Of a stretch of 64,000 nt of DNA, positions 42,750 to 51,545 are shown one piece after another. Origin of the DNA: Chitinophaga sp. Ak27 (lineage in GTDB: Bacteria > Bacteroidota > Bacteroidia > Chitinophagales > Chitinophagaceae). Below the pieces are notes generated by a model, which was given only the letters and a program-made list of their open reading frames with translations, did not search any database and was not told the origin of the DNA. Location: assembly GCF_012726295.1 (NCBI RefSeq), contig NZ_JABAOB010000004.1, positions 543,374-607,373 of the forward strand, written 5' to 3'. How positions within the stretch are numbered: the first letter of the stretch is position 1; every line of letters begins with the position of its first letter. A program made the position numbers and the translations under genes.

Positions 42750-44831
42750 ATGGGTACCACCGACACTTCTCTCATTCAAAGCGCCGCCGCCCTCGATACA
42801 CTTTGTATTAATACCATCCGCTTCTTGTCGGTAGACGCCGTACAGAAAGCCGATAGCGGCCATCCGGGGCTGCCCCTTGGCGCTGCTCCCATGGCATATG
42901 TGCTGTGGACCCGCTTTCTGCGGCATAGTCCTACCGATCCATTGTGGTTTAACCGCGACCGGTTTGTATTATCCGCCGGCCATGGTTCGGCATTGTTATA
43001 TAGCCTGCTCCACCTTACCGGTTATGATCTACCGATGGAGGAGCTGAAGCAGTTCAGGCAATGGGGCAGTAAAACGCCCGGGCATCCCGAGCGGGGTCTC
43101 ACGCCTGGTGTAGAAGTGACCACCGGTCCATTGGGGCAGGGCTTTGCCAACGGAGTAGGTATTGCCATGGCAGAAGCTTACCTGGGCGCGCGGTACAACA
43201 AACCGGGTAATCCAGTGGTGGACCACTATACCTACGCCCTGGTGAGCGATGGAGACCTGATGGAGGGCGTTGCCTCTGAAGCGGCGTCATTGGCGGGCCA
43301 CCTGAGATTAGGCAAGTTGATTTATCTATACGACGATAACCGTATTACCCTGGCTTCTGCCACACCGGTGACTTTTACAGAAAATCACGCGCAGCGTTTT
43401 GCGTCTTATGGCTGGCATGTACAGCAAGTGGCAGACGGTAACGACCTGGAAGCGATTGACCAGGCTATCCGGGCCGCACAGGCCGAAACCGAGCGGCCAT
43501 CCATTATCCTGGTGCGCACCCATATCGGCTATGGCTCTCCCAATAAACAGGATACCTGCGCTGCGCATGGTAGCCCACTGGGCGAAGACGAAGTAAAGCG
43601 CACCAAAGAAAACCTGGGATGGCCGGTGTCGCCTGACTTCCTTGTGCCTCCCGAAGCGCTCAGTCATTTTCGTGTAGCCGTTGACGATGGTAAGCGATGG
43701 GCGGCTAAGTGGGAAGAACAGATGGCCATTTACGCAGAGCAATACCCGGAACTGGCGCATGAATTACGGGAACTGATACACGATGTACTGCCGAAAGACT
43801 GGGATAAGGATATCCAGCCATTTGCAGCCGACCCGAAAGGATTGGCTACCAGGGCAGCTTCGGGGAAAGTGATGCAGGCATTTTTCCATCACCTGCCCGG
43901 ATTTATTGGCGGTTCTGCCGATCTGAATACCTCTACTAATACCGAATTAAAAGATGCCGGCAATTTTGAAAGTCCCCTGATGAAGGACGGGGATCTACAG
44001 GGCGCTGCCGGCGGTGAATGGAGCTTTGCCGGCAGGAACGTACAATACGGCGTGCGGGAACACGCCATGGGGGCTATCTCCAACGGCATGGCCGCACATG
44101 GAGGTATTCTCCCTTACTGCGCTACCTTCCTTACCTTTTCTGACTATATGCGGCCATCCATCCGCCTGGCTGCCTTGTCGGAGTTGAAAGTAGTGTATGT
44201 ATTTACACACGATAGTATTGCCATGGGGGAAGATGGTCCCACCCACCAGCCGGTGGAGCTGCTGGCCGCCCTGCGCGCCATTCCCGACCTGGTGGTGATC
44301 AGACCTGCTGACGCCAATGAAACGTTGAATGCCTGGCAAATGGCTATACAACTGCCCCAACGACCGGTAGCACTCATTCTGTCGCGGCAGGCCGTACCCA
44401 CAATAGATCGGAGTAAATATGCGGCTGCCAACGGGCTTCGCTTTGGCGCTTACGTACTCCTCGATGCACCTGATGGCAAACCTGACTTGATTTTAATAGC
44501 TACCGGTGCTGAAGTGGGGCTGGCATTAGCTGCCGGGGAAAAGCTCCAGGCTTCCGGCATAAGCGTACGTGTAGTATCCATGCCCAGCTGGGAATTATTT
44601 GAAGCGCAAACGCCTGCATATCGCGACCAGGTGCTTCCTCCTGCTGTTACCGCCCGAGTATCAATTGAAGCCGGCATTTCACAGGGCTGGGAACGATATA
44701 CCGGAACGGCGGGCATCCAGATGGCGATAAACCGTTTTGGGGCTTCCGCACCTGGCCCGGTGTTGTTGCGCGAGTTTGGCTTCACAGTCGAAAACATTTG
44801 CGAGCGCGCGCTGGCACTTTTGAAAAAATAA
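42750..44831 (+). CDS. tkt: Transketolase
   Basis: 693 residues from MGTTDTSLIQ; the ORF opens 19 codons earlier at 42693, where the sequence is not transketolase-like. TPP enzyme of the pentose phosphate pathway. Motifs: ADSGHPGLPLGAAPMA, GHGSALLYSLLHL, the TPP motif SDGDLMEGV...DDNRITLA, GEDGPTHQPVELLAALR, and a C-terminal GISQGWERYTG. Full-length single polypeptide rather than the split TktA/TktB form. Followed in 9 bases by a HAD phosphatase. Confidence 0.96.
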   Translation: MGTTDTSLIQSAAALDTLCINTIRFLSVDAVQKADSGHPGLPLGAAPMAYVLWTRFLRHSPTDPLWFNRDRFVLSAGHGSALLYSLLHLTGYDLPMEELKQFRQWGSKTPGHPERGLTPGVEVTTGPLGQGFANGVGIAMAEAYLGARYNKPGNPVVDHYTYALVSDGDLMEGVASEAASLAGHLRLGKLIYLYDDNRITLASATPVTFTENHAQRFASYGWHVQQVADGNDLEAIDQAIRAAQAETERPSIILVRTHIGYGSPNKQDTCAAHGSPLGEDEVKRTKENLGWPVSPDFLVPPEALSHFRVAVDDGKRWAAKWEEQMAIYAEQYPELAHELRELIHDVLPKDWDKDIQPFAADPKGLATRAASGKVMQAFFHHLPGFIGGSADLNTSTNTELKDAGNFESPLMKDGDLQGAAGGEWSFAGRNVQYGVREHAMGAISNGMAAHGGILPYCATFLTFSDYMRPSIRLAALSELKVVYVFTHDSIAMGEDGPTHQPVELLAALRAIPDLVVIRPADANETLNAWQMAIQLPQRPVALILSRQAVPTIDRSKYAAANGLRFGAYVLLDAPDGKPDLILIATGAEVGLALAAGEKLQASGISVRVVSMPSWELFEAQTPAYRDQVLPPAVTARVSIEAGISQGWERYTGTAGIQMAINRFGASAPGPVLLREFGFTVENICERALALLKK

Positions 44832-44840
44832 TCACCCTTC

Positions 44841-45590
44841 ATGAAGAAACTGATTGTATTTGACCTGGATGGTACATTGGCCGAAAGTAAGGCGGCTATT
44901 GATCCTGAAATGAGCACATTGCTTTATTCACTGCTGCAGGTGGCCAGGGTTGCCATTATATCGGGCGGCGCCTGGCCACAATTCCAAAAGCAGGTGCTGG
45001 CACATTTGCCAGACGATGAAAGGCTCCAAAGGCTATCCATTCTGCCTACCTGCGGTACCCAATTTTATGAATATAACAGGGGATGGAATAAGCGTTATTC
45101 GGAGGACTTCAGCGCCGACGAAAAAGCAAAGATCATCGGGGCTTTACAGGCCGTAGTGGCGACTCTTGGCTACCAACCGGCACAACATTGGGGCGATACA
45201 ATAGAAGACAGGGGCAGCCAGATTACCTTTTCTGCCCTGGGGCAGAAAGCGCCTTTGGAAGAAAAGAAAAAGTGGGATCCTGATTTCTCCAAAAGACAAC
45301 AGATGAAAACGTTACTGGAAAAAATGATCCCTGAATTTTCCATTAACCTGGGAGGCACTACTTCTGTAGACATTACCAAACCTGGCATAGACAAAGCTTA
45401 TGGCATCCATAAATTAAGGGATATTCTGATCATCGGATTAACAGAAATGTTATTTGTGGGCGATGCCATTTTCCCCGGCGGCAATGATTACCCGGCCAGG
45501 GAAGCGGGCGTAGATTGTATCAAAGTGCGGGATCCCGATGAAACAAAGCGGGTAATAGAAACGGTGGTTGTTTGCTATGCGGTTTTATGA
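44841..45590 (+). CDS. HAD-IIB family hydrolase (phosphomannomutase-like)
   Basis: 249 residues. HAD motif I DLDGTLAES (D8, D10), motif II SGG, motif III Lys (DKAYG), motif IV GDAIFPGGND. The cap and FFSALGQK-like TFSALGQ segment recall the eukaryotic phosphomannomutase (PMM) HAD family, so a sugar-phosphate substrate is likely. Directly downstream of transketolase and convergent with a GH130 gene, with a 16-base overlap. May act in a mannose-linked route, by context only. Confidence 0.85.
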   Translation: MKKLIVFDLDGTLAESKAAIDPEMSTLLYSLLQVARVAIISGGAWPQFQKQVLAHLPDDERLQRLSILPTCGTQFYEYNRGWNKRYSEDFSADEKAKIIGALQAVVATLGYQPAQHWGDTIEDRGSQITFSALGQKAPLEEKKKWDPDFSKRQQMKTLLEKMIPEFSINLGGTTSVDITKPGIDKAYGIHKLRDILIIGLTEMLFVGDAIFPGGNDYPAREAGVDCIKVRDPDETKRVIETVVVCYAVL

Positions 45591-46612
45591 GCCAGCAGTA
45601 CCTGCAATATTTCCTGCAGACTTACCGCTCCTACGGCAATCACGTCATCGCCGGCCCCATAGTAAATATAAAGGGTATCGTTGATCAGTACGGTGCCTGT
45701 AGGAAAACAAACATTATCCACATCTCCCCTGGTTTCCCATACCCGCTCAGGAACCAGTATGGGGTGCGGTAGTCGCGCCCGCACTATCTGCGGATTATCG
45801 AGGTCCAGGAGTGCAGCGCATCCCACGTAAATAAAGCCATTTGAGGTTTGCCGTACCCCGTGGTAAATCAACAGCCATCCTTCCGGCGTTTCTACCGGGG
45901 GACAACCTCCTCCAACGTAGCTGCTTTCATGAGCATATTTGGGCGTTAACAATAAGTGTTCATGGAAATGCAGGAAATAATTTTTCCAGAATCCGGGGGT
46001 TAATTCAGAAATCTCGTTTACAGCCACCAACTGAATATCAGGTTTAATGCGATGCAGGAAATGCAGTTTACCCTTTATTCTCCGGGGAAAAAAGATAACA
46101 TCCTTATCCCACAAGCGGGCACTGTTGCTGTTGAATAAATTATACTTTTCATTGAGCGGCGCATGGGTGGAAGCTAGTTCCATAAACGTTTTCAGCTCCA
46201 TTTGCGCAACTATCAGCCCTTCCTTTTTAAACTGCCGGCCATCTTTGGAGGTAGCCAATGCGCCGCAGGCATTAACGCCATCGAAAGCGGTGTAGGTAAG
46301 ATAGTACAAGTCATCAATTTTTACCACCCGCGGATCCTCCATGCCTTTGGCTTCAAAGCTATGCTCGGGAAAAAGAATGGGCGATGTGAGCCTTTCAGCT
46401 ACTGTAAGCGGGTCACTAAGGGCACAAAAGCCAATGGAAGAATGGTTGCCTCGCCGGACTGCCCGGTAATAAAACAGGATTTGGTGTCCGTCTTTGATGG
46501 TGGCGGGGTTTAACACGCCTTCGTTTTCGAAAGCCAGGGCCGTTTGTCTTAAGATGACTCCCTCTTTTTTGATCCTTATCATGCCTGCAAGGTTTGTTGT
46601 TTGGATATTCAT
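45575..46612 (-). CDS. Glycoside hydrolase family 130 protein
   Basis: 345 residues from ATG 46612; an internal ATG at 46582 (MIRIKKEG) is the alternative start. A five-bladed propeller with repeated strands. GH130 marks: EARGMEDPR-type motif here FEAKGMEDPRVVKIDDLYYLTYTAF, IFFPRRIKGKLHFLHR, and a closing WLLIYHGVR. GH130 enzymes phosphorolyse or hydrolyse beta-mannosides; the exact specificity is unclear. Convergent with the HAD gene, forming a carbohydrate cluster with transketolase. Confidence 0.9.
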   Translation of the reverse strand: MNIQTTNLAGMIRIKKEGVILRQTALAFENEGVLNPATIKDGHQILFYYRAVRRGNHSSIGFCALSDPLTVAERLTSPILFPEHSFEAKGMEDPRVVKIDDLYYLTYTAFDGVNACGALATSKDGRQFKKEGLIVAQMELKTFMELASTHAPLNEKYNLFNSNSARLWDKDVIFFPRRIKGKLHFLHRIKPDIQLVAVNEISELTPGFWKNYFLHFHEHLLLTPKYAHESSYVGGGCPPVETPEGWLLIYHGVRQTSNGFIYVGCAALLDLDNPQIVRARLPHPILVPERVWETRGDVDNVCFPTGTVLINDTLYIYYGAGDDVIAVGAVSLQEILQVLLAHKTA

Positions 46613-46751
46613 CTAACAAAAACAGGCTCATAATGTTTTTCCGGATATAGGGAAAGCTGGATTAGCCACTAAAAAAATATAATTAATTAACACTTTATTA
46701 AAGTATCATAATCAATCAACGGCAACTAGAACATTGAGGAGAAGGCGCATA

Positions 46752-46790
46752 AAAAAGGACGAACCGATTTAACTCGTGTTCGTCCTTTTT
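46752..46790 (-). terminator. Terminator of tRNA-Arg copy 1
   Basis: 13-bp stem AAAAAGGACGAAC / GTTCGTCCTTTTT, just beyond the 3' end of the tRNA on the minus strand. Confidence 0.92.
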
Positions 46791-46792
46791 AT

Positions 46793-46869
46793 TGGTGACT
46801 CCGTCTGGATTCAAACCAGAAACCTTTTGATTCGTAGTCAAATGCTCTATTCAGTTGAGCTACGGAGCC
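46793..46869 (-). tRNA. tRNA-Arg(ACG), copy 1, CCA encoded
   Basis: 74-nt cloverleaf plus encoded CCA. Acceptor GGCTCCG/CGGAGTC with a G-U pair, D-arm, anticodon stem TTTGA/TCAAA around loop CTACGAA (anticodon ACG, expected inosine at position 34), T-arm with GGTTTGAATCC-like loop. The only one of the four copies whose 3' CCA is present in the DNA. Confidence 0.95.
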
Positions 46870-46885
46870 GTTCCCGTTGGGATAG

Positions 46886-46917
46886 CGAAGATACGCCATT
46901 ATTTTATTTCTAACAAA
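46886..46917 (-). promoter_or_regulatory. Promoter of tRNA-Arg copy 1
   Basis: TTTG (46914-46917), 20-base spacer, TATCTTCG (46886-46893), read leftwards. The same boxes and spacing occur before hen1 at 11907-11938. Confidence 0.75.
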
Positions 46918-46972
46918 TTATTTTTCAATAATTTATACCTGACAGCTTTTCTTCAGATATTTTATTTTGATA

Positions 46973-47004
46973 GAAAATGCTGCAACCGGTGTTGCAGCAT
47001 TTTC
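46973..47004 (-). terminator. Terminator of tRNA-Arg copy 2
   Basis: 14-bp perfect stem GAAAATGCTGCAAC / GTTGCAGCATTTTC with a 4-base loop; different in sequence from the terminators of the other copies. Confidence 0.88.
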
Positions 47005-47012
47005 ATTTTTTG

Positions 47013-47086
47013 TGACCTCATCTGGATTCAAACCAGAAACCTTTTGATTCGTAGTCAAATGCTCTATTCAGTTGAGCTATGAAGCC
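47013..47086 (-). tRNA. tRNA-Arg(ACG), copy 2
   Basis: Same body as copy 1, but acceptor stem GGCTTCA/TGAGGTC, with compensating changes and two G-U pairs. Anticodon loop CTACGAA. CCA not encoded. Confidence 0.93.
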
Positions 47087-47104
47087 ATTCCCGTTTTGGG
47101 ATTG

Positions 47105-47135
47105 CAAATGTAGAATTTGTTTTTTATTTATCAAA
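47105..47135 (-). promoter_or_regulatory. Promoter of tRNA-Arg copy 2
   Basis: TTTG (47132-47135), 19-base spacer, TACATTTG (47105-47112); a full match to the Bacteroidota consensus. Confidence 0.8.
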
Positions 47136-47230
47136 AAAAATATCATCTTTTTTTATGACACTATCGGTAAGGGCTATACGGGCAATGTATGGAGGTGACC
47201 GGATAAAGAGATAACGGCATCAGAAAAAAA

Positions 47231-47258
47231 GGGAAAGCTGCAAACCTGCAGCTTTCCC
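47231..47258 (-). terminator. Terminator of tRNA-Arg copy 3
   Basis: 11-bp stem GGGAAAGCTGC / GCAGCTTTCCC followed on the minus strand by seven T. Confidence 0.92.
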
Positions 47259-47263
47259 TTTTG

Positions 47264-47337
47264 TGACCTCATCTGGATTCAAACCAGAAACCTTTTGATT
47301 CGTAGTCAAATGCTCTATTCAGTTGAGCTATGAAGCC
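47264..47337 (-). tRNA. tRNA-Arg(ACG), copy 3
   Basis: Identical body to copy 2, including its acceptor stem. Its 5' flank is also nearly the same for about 45 bases, so 2 and 3 are a recent tandem duplication with an offset of 251 bases. CCA not encoded. Confidence 0.93.
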
Positions 47338-47356
47338 ATTCCCTGTTTTGGGATTG

Positions 47357-47388
47357 CAAATGTAGAATTTGTTTTCTATTTACCCAAA
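47357..47388 (-). promoter_or_regulatory. Promoter of tRNA-Arg copy 3
   Basis: TTTG (47385-47388; TTTGGG on the minus strand), 20-base spacer, TACATTTG (47357-47364). Confidence 0.78.
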
Positions 47389-47434
47389 AAAAATAAAATC
47401 TATCGTTAATGCCTATACGATTTGCGCGCACAAT

Positions 47435-48547
47435 TTATACCTTAATAATAATATTCTTACGGTACATGATGCCTATGGGCACCCATATTACCAATACCAG
47501 CAGGATGGCCGCTCCCAGGGATGCATGATACGGCATCATGTTATTGGCAAACACTGCCTGGTAAAACCATTCTCTTACATTAGTATTACCTGCGGGGATA
47601 TATCCCAGTATTTTTGGAATAAGTCCCGACAATACGAAAGCAGTAATCGCATTGCGGCCAAAAGCTACGAATGGCGCCAGGTAGCGTTGATGGTGCTGCA
47701 CATCGATCAGCCAATAGCTGGCCGACAGCGCCATAGTGGCCAATCCGCCGGTATATAATACAAAAGAACTGGTCCAGAGTGACTTGTTAATAGGAAAAAA
47801 AGGATCCCAGATCAGTGCCAGTATCACAGTAATAAAACCATATACAAAGAGCCAGGATACCTTTACGGCATCTTCCTGGTCTTTACGCCGTAGCCAGCTT
47901 CCCACCAACATCCCGAAGATACCCGTGCCAATAGCTGGCAAGGTGCTTAGCAGCCCTTCCGGATCCCAGGTTTTGCTCCCCGCCCACAGGTGTGCAGGGG
48001 TAAACACCAGCCGATCTAACCAGGCACCCAGGTTGGTTTCTGGTTCCAGGTTGGGTGCTCCTATACCTGGCACCGGCACGAGCGTCATCAGTATCCAATA
48101 GCCCAATAATAACGCGATTCCCGTCCATAGCTGTGTACGCCGGCTTGTTTTGATAAATAATATCGCACAGATACTAAACACTACGCCTATACGGGGCAGT
48201 ACACCCGGAAAACGCCAGTGCGAAAAATTAAACCTGGGCACCAGGTGCAACAACCATCCGAGCACCACGATGGTAGCGCCCCGGCGCAATGCCTGCCGGA
48301 TCATTTGTCCATGCTGCGCCGGGTCATCTTTCCGGCTGCCAAGGGCATAGGCGATAGACACTCCTACGATAAAAAGAAAAAAAGGAAAAATGAGATCGGT
48401 GGGCGTGCAGCCATTCCATTTGGAATGCTCTAGCGGTGCATATACATAGTTCCAGTCCCCCGGGTTATTCACCAGTATCATGGCCGCCACCGTAAGGCCG
48501 CGGAAGAAATCCAATGATAACAATCTTTGTTTTACAGCAATGGCCAT
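47435..48547 (-). CDS. HGSNAT/DUF5009-like membrane acyltransferase
   Basis: 370 residues, about ten transmembrane helices. N-terminal RLLSLDFFRGLTVAAMILVNNPGDW and the CTPTDLIFPFFLFIVGVSIAYALG segment are typical of the heparan-alpha-glucosaminide N-acetyltransferase-like family in Bacteroidota (DUF5009/DUF1624). These move acetyl groups from acetyl-CoA across the membrane to sugars. It sits between tRNA-Arg copies 3 and 4 on the same strand, likely its own unit. Confidence 0.9.
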   Translation of the reverse strand: MAIAVKQRLLSLDFFRGLTVAAMILVNNPGDWNYVYAPLEHSKWNGCTPTDLIFPFFLFIVGVSIAYALGSRKDDPAQHGQMIRQALRRGATIVVLGWLLHLVPRFNFSHWRFPGVLPRIGVVFSICAILFIKTSRRTQLWTGIALLLGYWILMTLVPVPGIGAPNLEPETNLGAWLDRLVFTPAHLWAGSKTWDPEGLLSTLPAIGTGIFGMLVGSWLRRKDQEDAVKVSWLFVYGFITVILALIWDPFFPINKSLWTSSFVLYTGGLATMALSASYWLIDVQHHQRYLAPFVAFGRNAITAFVLSGLIPKILGYIPAGNTNVREWFYQAVFANNMMPYHASLGAAILLVLVIWVPIGIMYRKNIIIKV

Positions 48548-48773
48548 GATGATTTTATTTATTATTCAGACACGCGTTATTTTTATCTCCTTTAATTTAA
48601 AATATTTTTTTCACTCTGGTGATACTTTATTGACCGGGGTCGCGGAAGCTCTACCGGTAATGTATATACGTAAATGTGACAACATATTACAGTGATCTGA
48701 TAACTCTCGGGGTAAAAAATCAAAAGCCAACCTCATGGCCGGCCGTCATACTTTCCATACTAATATAAAAAAA

Positions 48774-48806
48774 GAGAAACGCCCCCCAAATTGGGAGGCG
48801 TTTCTC
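48774..48806 (-). terminator. Terminator of tRNA-Arg copy 4
   Basis: Stem GAGAAACGCC... / ...GGCGTTTCTC of about 13 bp with one mismatch, followed on the minus strand by a T-rich stretch. Confidence 0.88.
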
Positions 48807-48810
48807 TTAG

Positions 48811-48884
48811 TGACCCCGTCAGGATTCAAACCTGAAACCTTTTGATCCGTAGTCAAATGCTCTATTCAATTGAGCTACGGAGCC
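48811..48884 (-). tRNA. tRNA-Arg(ACG), copy 4 (divergent)
   Basis: Acceptor GGCTCCG/CGGGGTC, anticodon loop CTACGGA (ACG with G37 rather than A37), T-arm GGTTTCAGG/CCTGA rather than GGTTTCTGG/CCAGA. 1.5 kb from copy 3. CCA not encoded. Confidence 0.93.
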
Positions 48885-48903
48885 ATTAATTGTGATAGGA
48901 TGG

Positions 48904-48934
48904 CAAAGGTAGCGGATTTTTCGAAAACACCAAA
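48904..48934 (-). promoter_or_regulatory. Promoter of tRNA-Arg copy 4
   Basis: TTTG (48931-48934), 19-base spacer, TACCTTTG (48904-48911); full consensus match. Confidence 0.8.
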
Positions 48935-49007
48935 CAGTTATTAAAAAAAATACTGCAATCTTCTGATTTACACTTACTTTTACGCCGTTACTTAATTATC
49001 ATACGAA

Positions 49008-49481
49008 GTGAAAATTCAACTCTGGAGCATAGGAAAGGAGCATGATCCCTACATCAGGGACGGGATGGCGGTTTTTCAAAAACGGCTACAGCATTACGTG
49101 GATTTCGATGTGAAGCTGATCCCTACCGTAAAACAGGCCGCCAGCTTATCGATACCCGAGCTGAAAAAACAGGAGGCTAAATTAATCATGGACCTCTTGC
49201 AGCCTACCGATTTCCTGCTGGCACTGGACGAAAAGGGAAAGATGCTGACAACCGTACAATTCGCCGACTTCCTGCAACAGCGCACCAATGCAGGTACACG
49301 GCAACTCATCATTCTGATAGGAGGCGCTTTCGGTATTGACGAAACCTTGCTGCAGAGAGCCCAGCTGAAAATGTCGTTGTCGCCCTTAACCTTCCCTCAT
49401 CAACTCGTACGGCTTATTTTCACCGAACAATTATATCGTGCCTATACGGTGTTAAACCGGGAAAAGTATCATCATCAATAG
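49008..49481 (+). CDS. rlmH: 23S rRNA (pseudouridine1915-N3)-methyltransferase RlmH
   Basis: 157 residues from a GTG start (MKIQLWSIGKEHD). SPOUT methyltransferase with the SAM knot: ILIGGAFGID and MSLSPLTFPHQLVRLIFTEQLYRAYTVLNREKYHH, the family's C-terminal signature. Methylates the pseudouridine in helix 69 of 23S rRNA. Precedes a rhomboid protease on the same strand, 30 bases apart. Confidence 0.96.
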   Translation: MKIQLWSIGKEHDPYIRDGMAVFQKRLQHYVDFDVKLIPTVKQAASLSIPELKKQEAKLIMDLLQPTDFLLALDEKGKMLTTVQFADFLQQRTNAGTRQLIILIGGAFGIDETLLQRAQLKMSLSPLTFPHQLVRLIFTEQLYRAYTVLNREKYHHQ

Positions 49482-49511
49482 TTACATTTATAGATAAAAT
49501 CATCTCATTGT

Positions 49512-50138
49512 ATGACGCTTTCAATCAGTTTAGTTATCATCATCATTACCTGCCTTATCTCCTATACGGCCCTGCAGAACTATGACCAGTTAGATAAGCT
49601 GAGCCTGCAACCCTACCTGGTAAAGCGTTACAACCAGTACTACCGCTTTATCACTTCCGGGTTTGTACATGCCGACTTCCAGCATCTACTCTTCAATATG
49701 CTGACCTTATATTTCTTCGGTGGATTTATTGAGCGTGTTTTTGCACAGCTATTCCATAACAAACTGGTGTATGTTGGTTATTACCTGCTGGGGATTATTG
49801 TAGCCAATATTCCTTCTTACATTAAACATCGCGACAACTCTTACTACTCTTCCCTGGGAGCCTCCGGCGCTATTTCCGCCATTGTATTTACGGCCATCCT
49901 CGTGAATCCCTGGGCGTCTATTTACCTGTTTTTTGCGCTTAAATTGCCAGCAGTGGTGTATGGTGTTTTATTCCTTGGGATTTCCGCTTATATGGGAAGA
50001 AAAGGTGGAGGTAATATTAACCACGACGCACATTTATGGGGCGCCTTATTTGGGTTGATATTTCCGTTGATCTTCCATCCGGAACTGGGCACTAACTTTT
50101 TGTATATGATCATGCACCGCTCTCAATTTGTACAATAA
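49512..50138 (+). CDS. Rhomboid family intramembrane serine protease
   Basis: 208 residues, six transmembrane helices. Catalytic dyad visible: S118 in GASGAISAI and H174 in HDAHLWGALFG. An early HADFQHLLFNMLTLYFFG is the conserved HxxxN region forming the oxyanion site. Substrate unknown. Ends at a terminator shared with tilS. Confidence 0.94.
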   Translation: MTLSISLVIIIITCLISYTALQNYDQLDKLSLQPYLVKRYNQYYRFITSGFVHADFQHLLFNMLTLYFFGGFIERVFAQLFHNKLVYVGYYLLGIIVANIPSYIKHRDNSYYSSLGASGAISAIVFTAILVNPWASIYLFFALKLPAVVYGVLFLGISAYMGRKGGGNINHDAHLWGALFGLIFPLIFHPELGTNFLYMIMHRSQFVQ

Positions 50139-50143
50139 CCGCT

Positions 50144-50179
50144 AAGTGCAGCAGCGCCCGTAAAGCCGCTGCTGCACTT
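50144..50179. terminator. Hairpin between rhomboid and tilS
   Basis: 13-bp perfect stem AAGTGCAGCAGCG / CGCTGCTGCACTT, 10-base loop, then ATTTTC on the plus strand. Ends the rhomboid transcript; the minus side has a weaker T-run. Confidence 0.8.
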
Positions 50180-50183
50180 ATTT

Positions 50184-51521
50184 TCAAGGCATCCATTCAA
50201 TACTCAGTATTGCTTTTGTTTTAGAACTTATCTTCACCCGGTCATCTATCCTCATCCCTACAATCCACACAATCCGCTTATTGGATTCCAGTACCCAAAC
50301 ATTTTCTTTTTGTGGCAGCGACAACTTCTGATCGATCAGAAACCGGCTTATTTTTTTCTTGCGGGGCATACCCAGTGGATAAAAATAATCCCCTTGTTTC
50401 CACTTCCGCAGGATCATCGGATACACTACCTGTGCGGCATCCAGCCAGGCTATTGCAGCAGCCGTGGGTATCGGGGCAACGCCCCTCTCCTGTTGCCGGA
50501 TACGTAGCTGGCCTCCGCCAAAACGCACGTGTGCCGTATTGGCTTCAATAACTACTAGTGGAGCCGCTTCCATGCCCAAGGGCGTTATCAGCAACCACTG
50601 CCGGTTGCGGATGACCCGGTGAGTAGCCGTTTCCACGTACCGGCCCGATTCGCTGTCGAGTAACGACAGCACCTGCTGCACCTGCGCCGAAGAACAACCA
50701 AACGGACGAAACAGTTCCCAGGCAATGGTTTGCAGGGGGATACTCTGTTGCAATTTACCTACCGGCACCTTCCAGGTATCACCTTCCTGAAATAACAACC
50801 GCTTGCGATGACGTGCTACTGCTTCTTGGTAAAGACACTCCGCTTCCTTCATCCGCTCTATGGTAGCCGCCATATTCCGCACAGCTCCAGGAAATGCCTC
50901 TTGCAGTTTGGGAATGACCTGGTGCCGGTAATAATTACGTGTATACTTATCTGTTATATTGGAACTGTCTTCCCGGAAAGTAATATTATGCAAGGTGGCA
51001 TATGCCACCAGGGTATCTTTCTCAGTAAACAACAAAGGCCGGATAATCTTTTCCTGTTTAGGTAAAATACCGTGTAAACCAGCTATGCCGGTACCTTTCG
51101 TAAAATTCATCAGGGCTGTTTCTACGCTGTCCTGCATATGGTGTGCGGTAGCGATATATGCATAGCCTTCCGCAGCGCGTATTTGTTCCAGCCATTCATA
51201 GCGCAGTTCCCTCGCGGCTACCTGTATGGTTACATGATGTTCTTCCACGTAAGCATGGGTATCAAACCGGATGGAGTGAAAGGGCAGCCCCAGCCTGGCG
51301 GCTACCTGTTTCACAAAAGCTTCATCCTGTTCTGATTCGGCAGCTCGGAGCTGAAAGTTGCAATGGGCAATACCTGCAGCATATCCGGCCTGTTTAAATA
51401 AAGAGGCCATTACGATAGAGTCTACGCCCCCGCTAACGGCCAGCAGTATTTTCTGGGCAGGATCAAATAACCGCTGCCGGGATATATAATCGGAAAAATG
51501 AGTCAATAAATGTTGAGGCAT
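50184..51521 (-). CDS. tilS: tRNA(Ile)-lysidine synthetase
   Basis: 445 residues. ATP-PPase motif S30-GGVDS-35, then HCNFQLRAAESEQDEAFV, ATAHHMQDSVETALMN and RPLLF. A C-terminal substrate domain of the TilS type (QGDYFYPLGM...KKKISRFLIDQK) is present. Converts the C34 of tRNA-Ile(CAU) into lysidine. 24 bases downstream of a small TPR gene on the same strand. Confidence 0.96.
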   Translation of the reverse strand: MPQHLLTHFSDYISRQRLFDPAQKILLAVSGGVDSIVMASLFKQAGYAAGIAHCNFQLRAAESEQDEAFVKQVAARLGLPFHSIRFDTHAYVEEHHVTIQVAARELRYEWLEQIRAAEGYAYIATAHHMQDSVETALMNFTKGTGIAGLHGILPKQEKIIRPLLFTEKDTLVAYATLHNITFREDSSNITDKYTRNYYRHQVIPKLQEAFPGAVRNMAATIERMKEAECLYQEAVARHRKRLLFQEGDTWKVPVGKLQQSIPLQTIAWELFRPFGCSSAQVQQVLSLLDSESGRYVETATHRVIRNRQWLLITPLGMEAAPLVVIEANTAHVRFGGGQLRIRQQERGVAPIPTAAAIAWLDAAQVVYPMILRKWKQGDYFYPLGMPRKKKISRFLIDQKLSLPQKENVWVLESNKRIVWIVGMRIDDRVKISSKTKAILSIEWMP

Positions 51522-51545
51522 CCGTGGTTAATTGGAGTTAAAATA

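Noticed and set aside
46786..48890. tRNA cluster as integration site of a genomic island
   Set aside because: No integrase, no direct repeat of a tRNA 3' end flanking foreign genes; the single gene between copies is an ordinary membrane acyltransferase.
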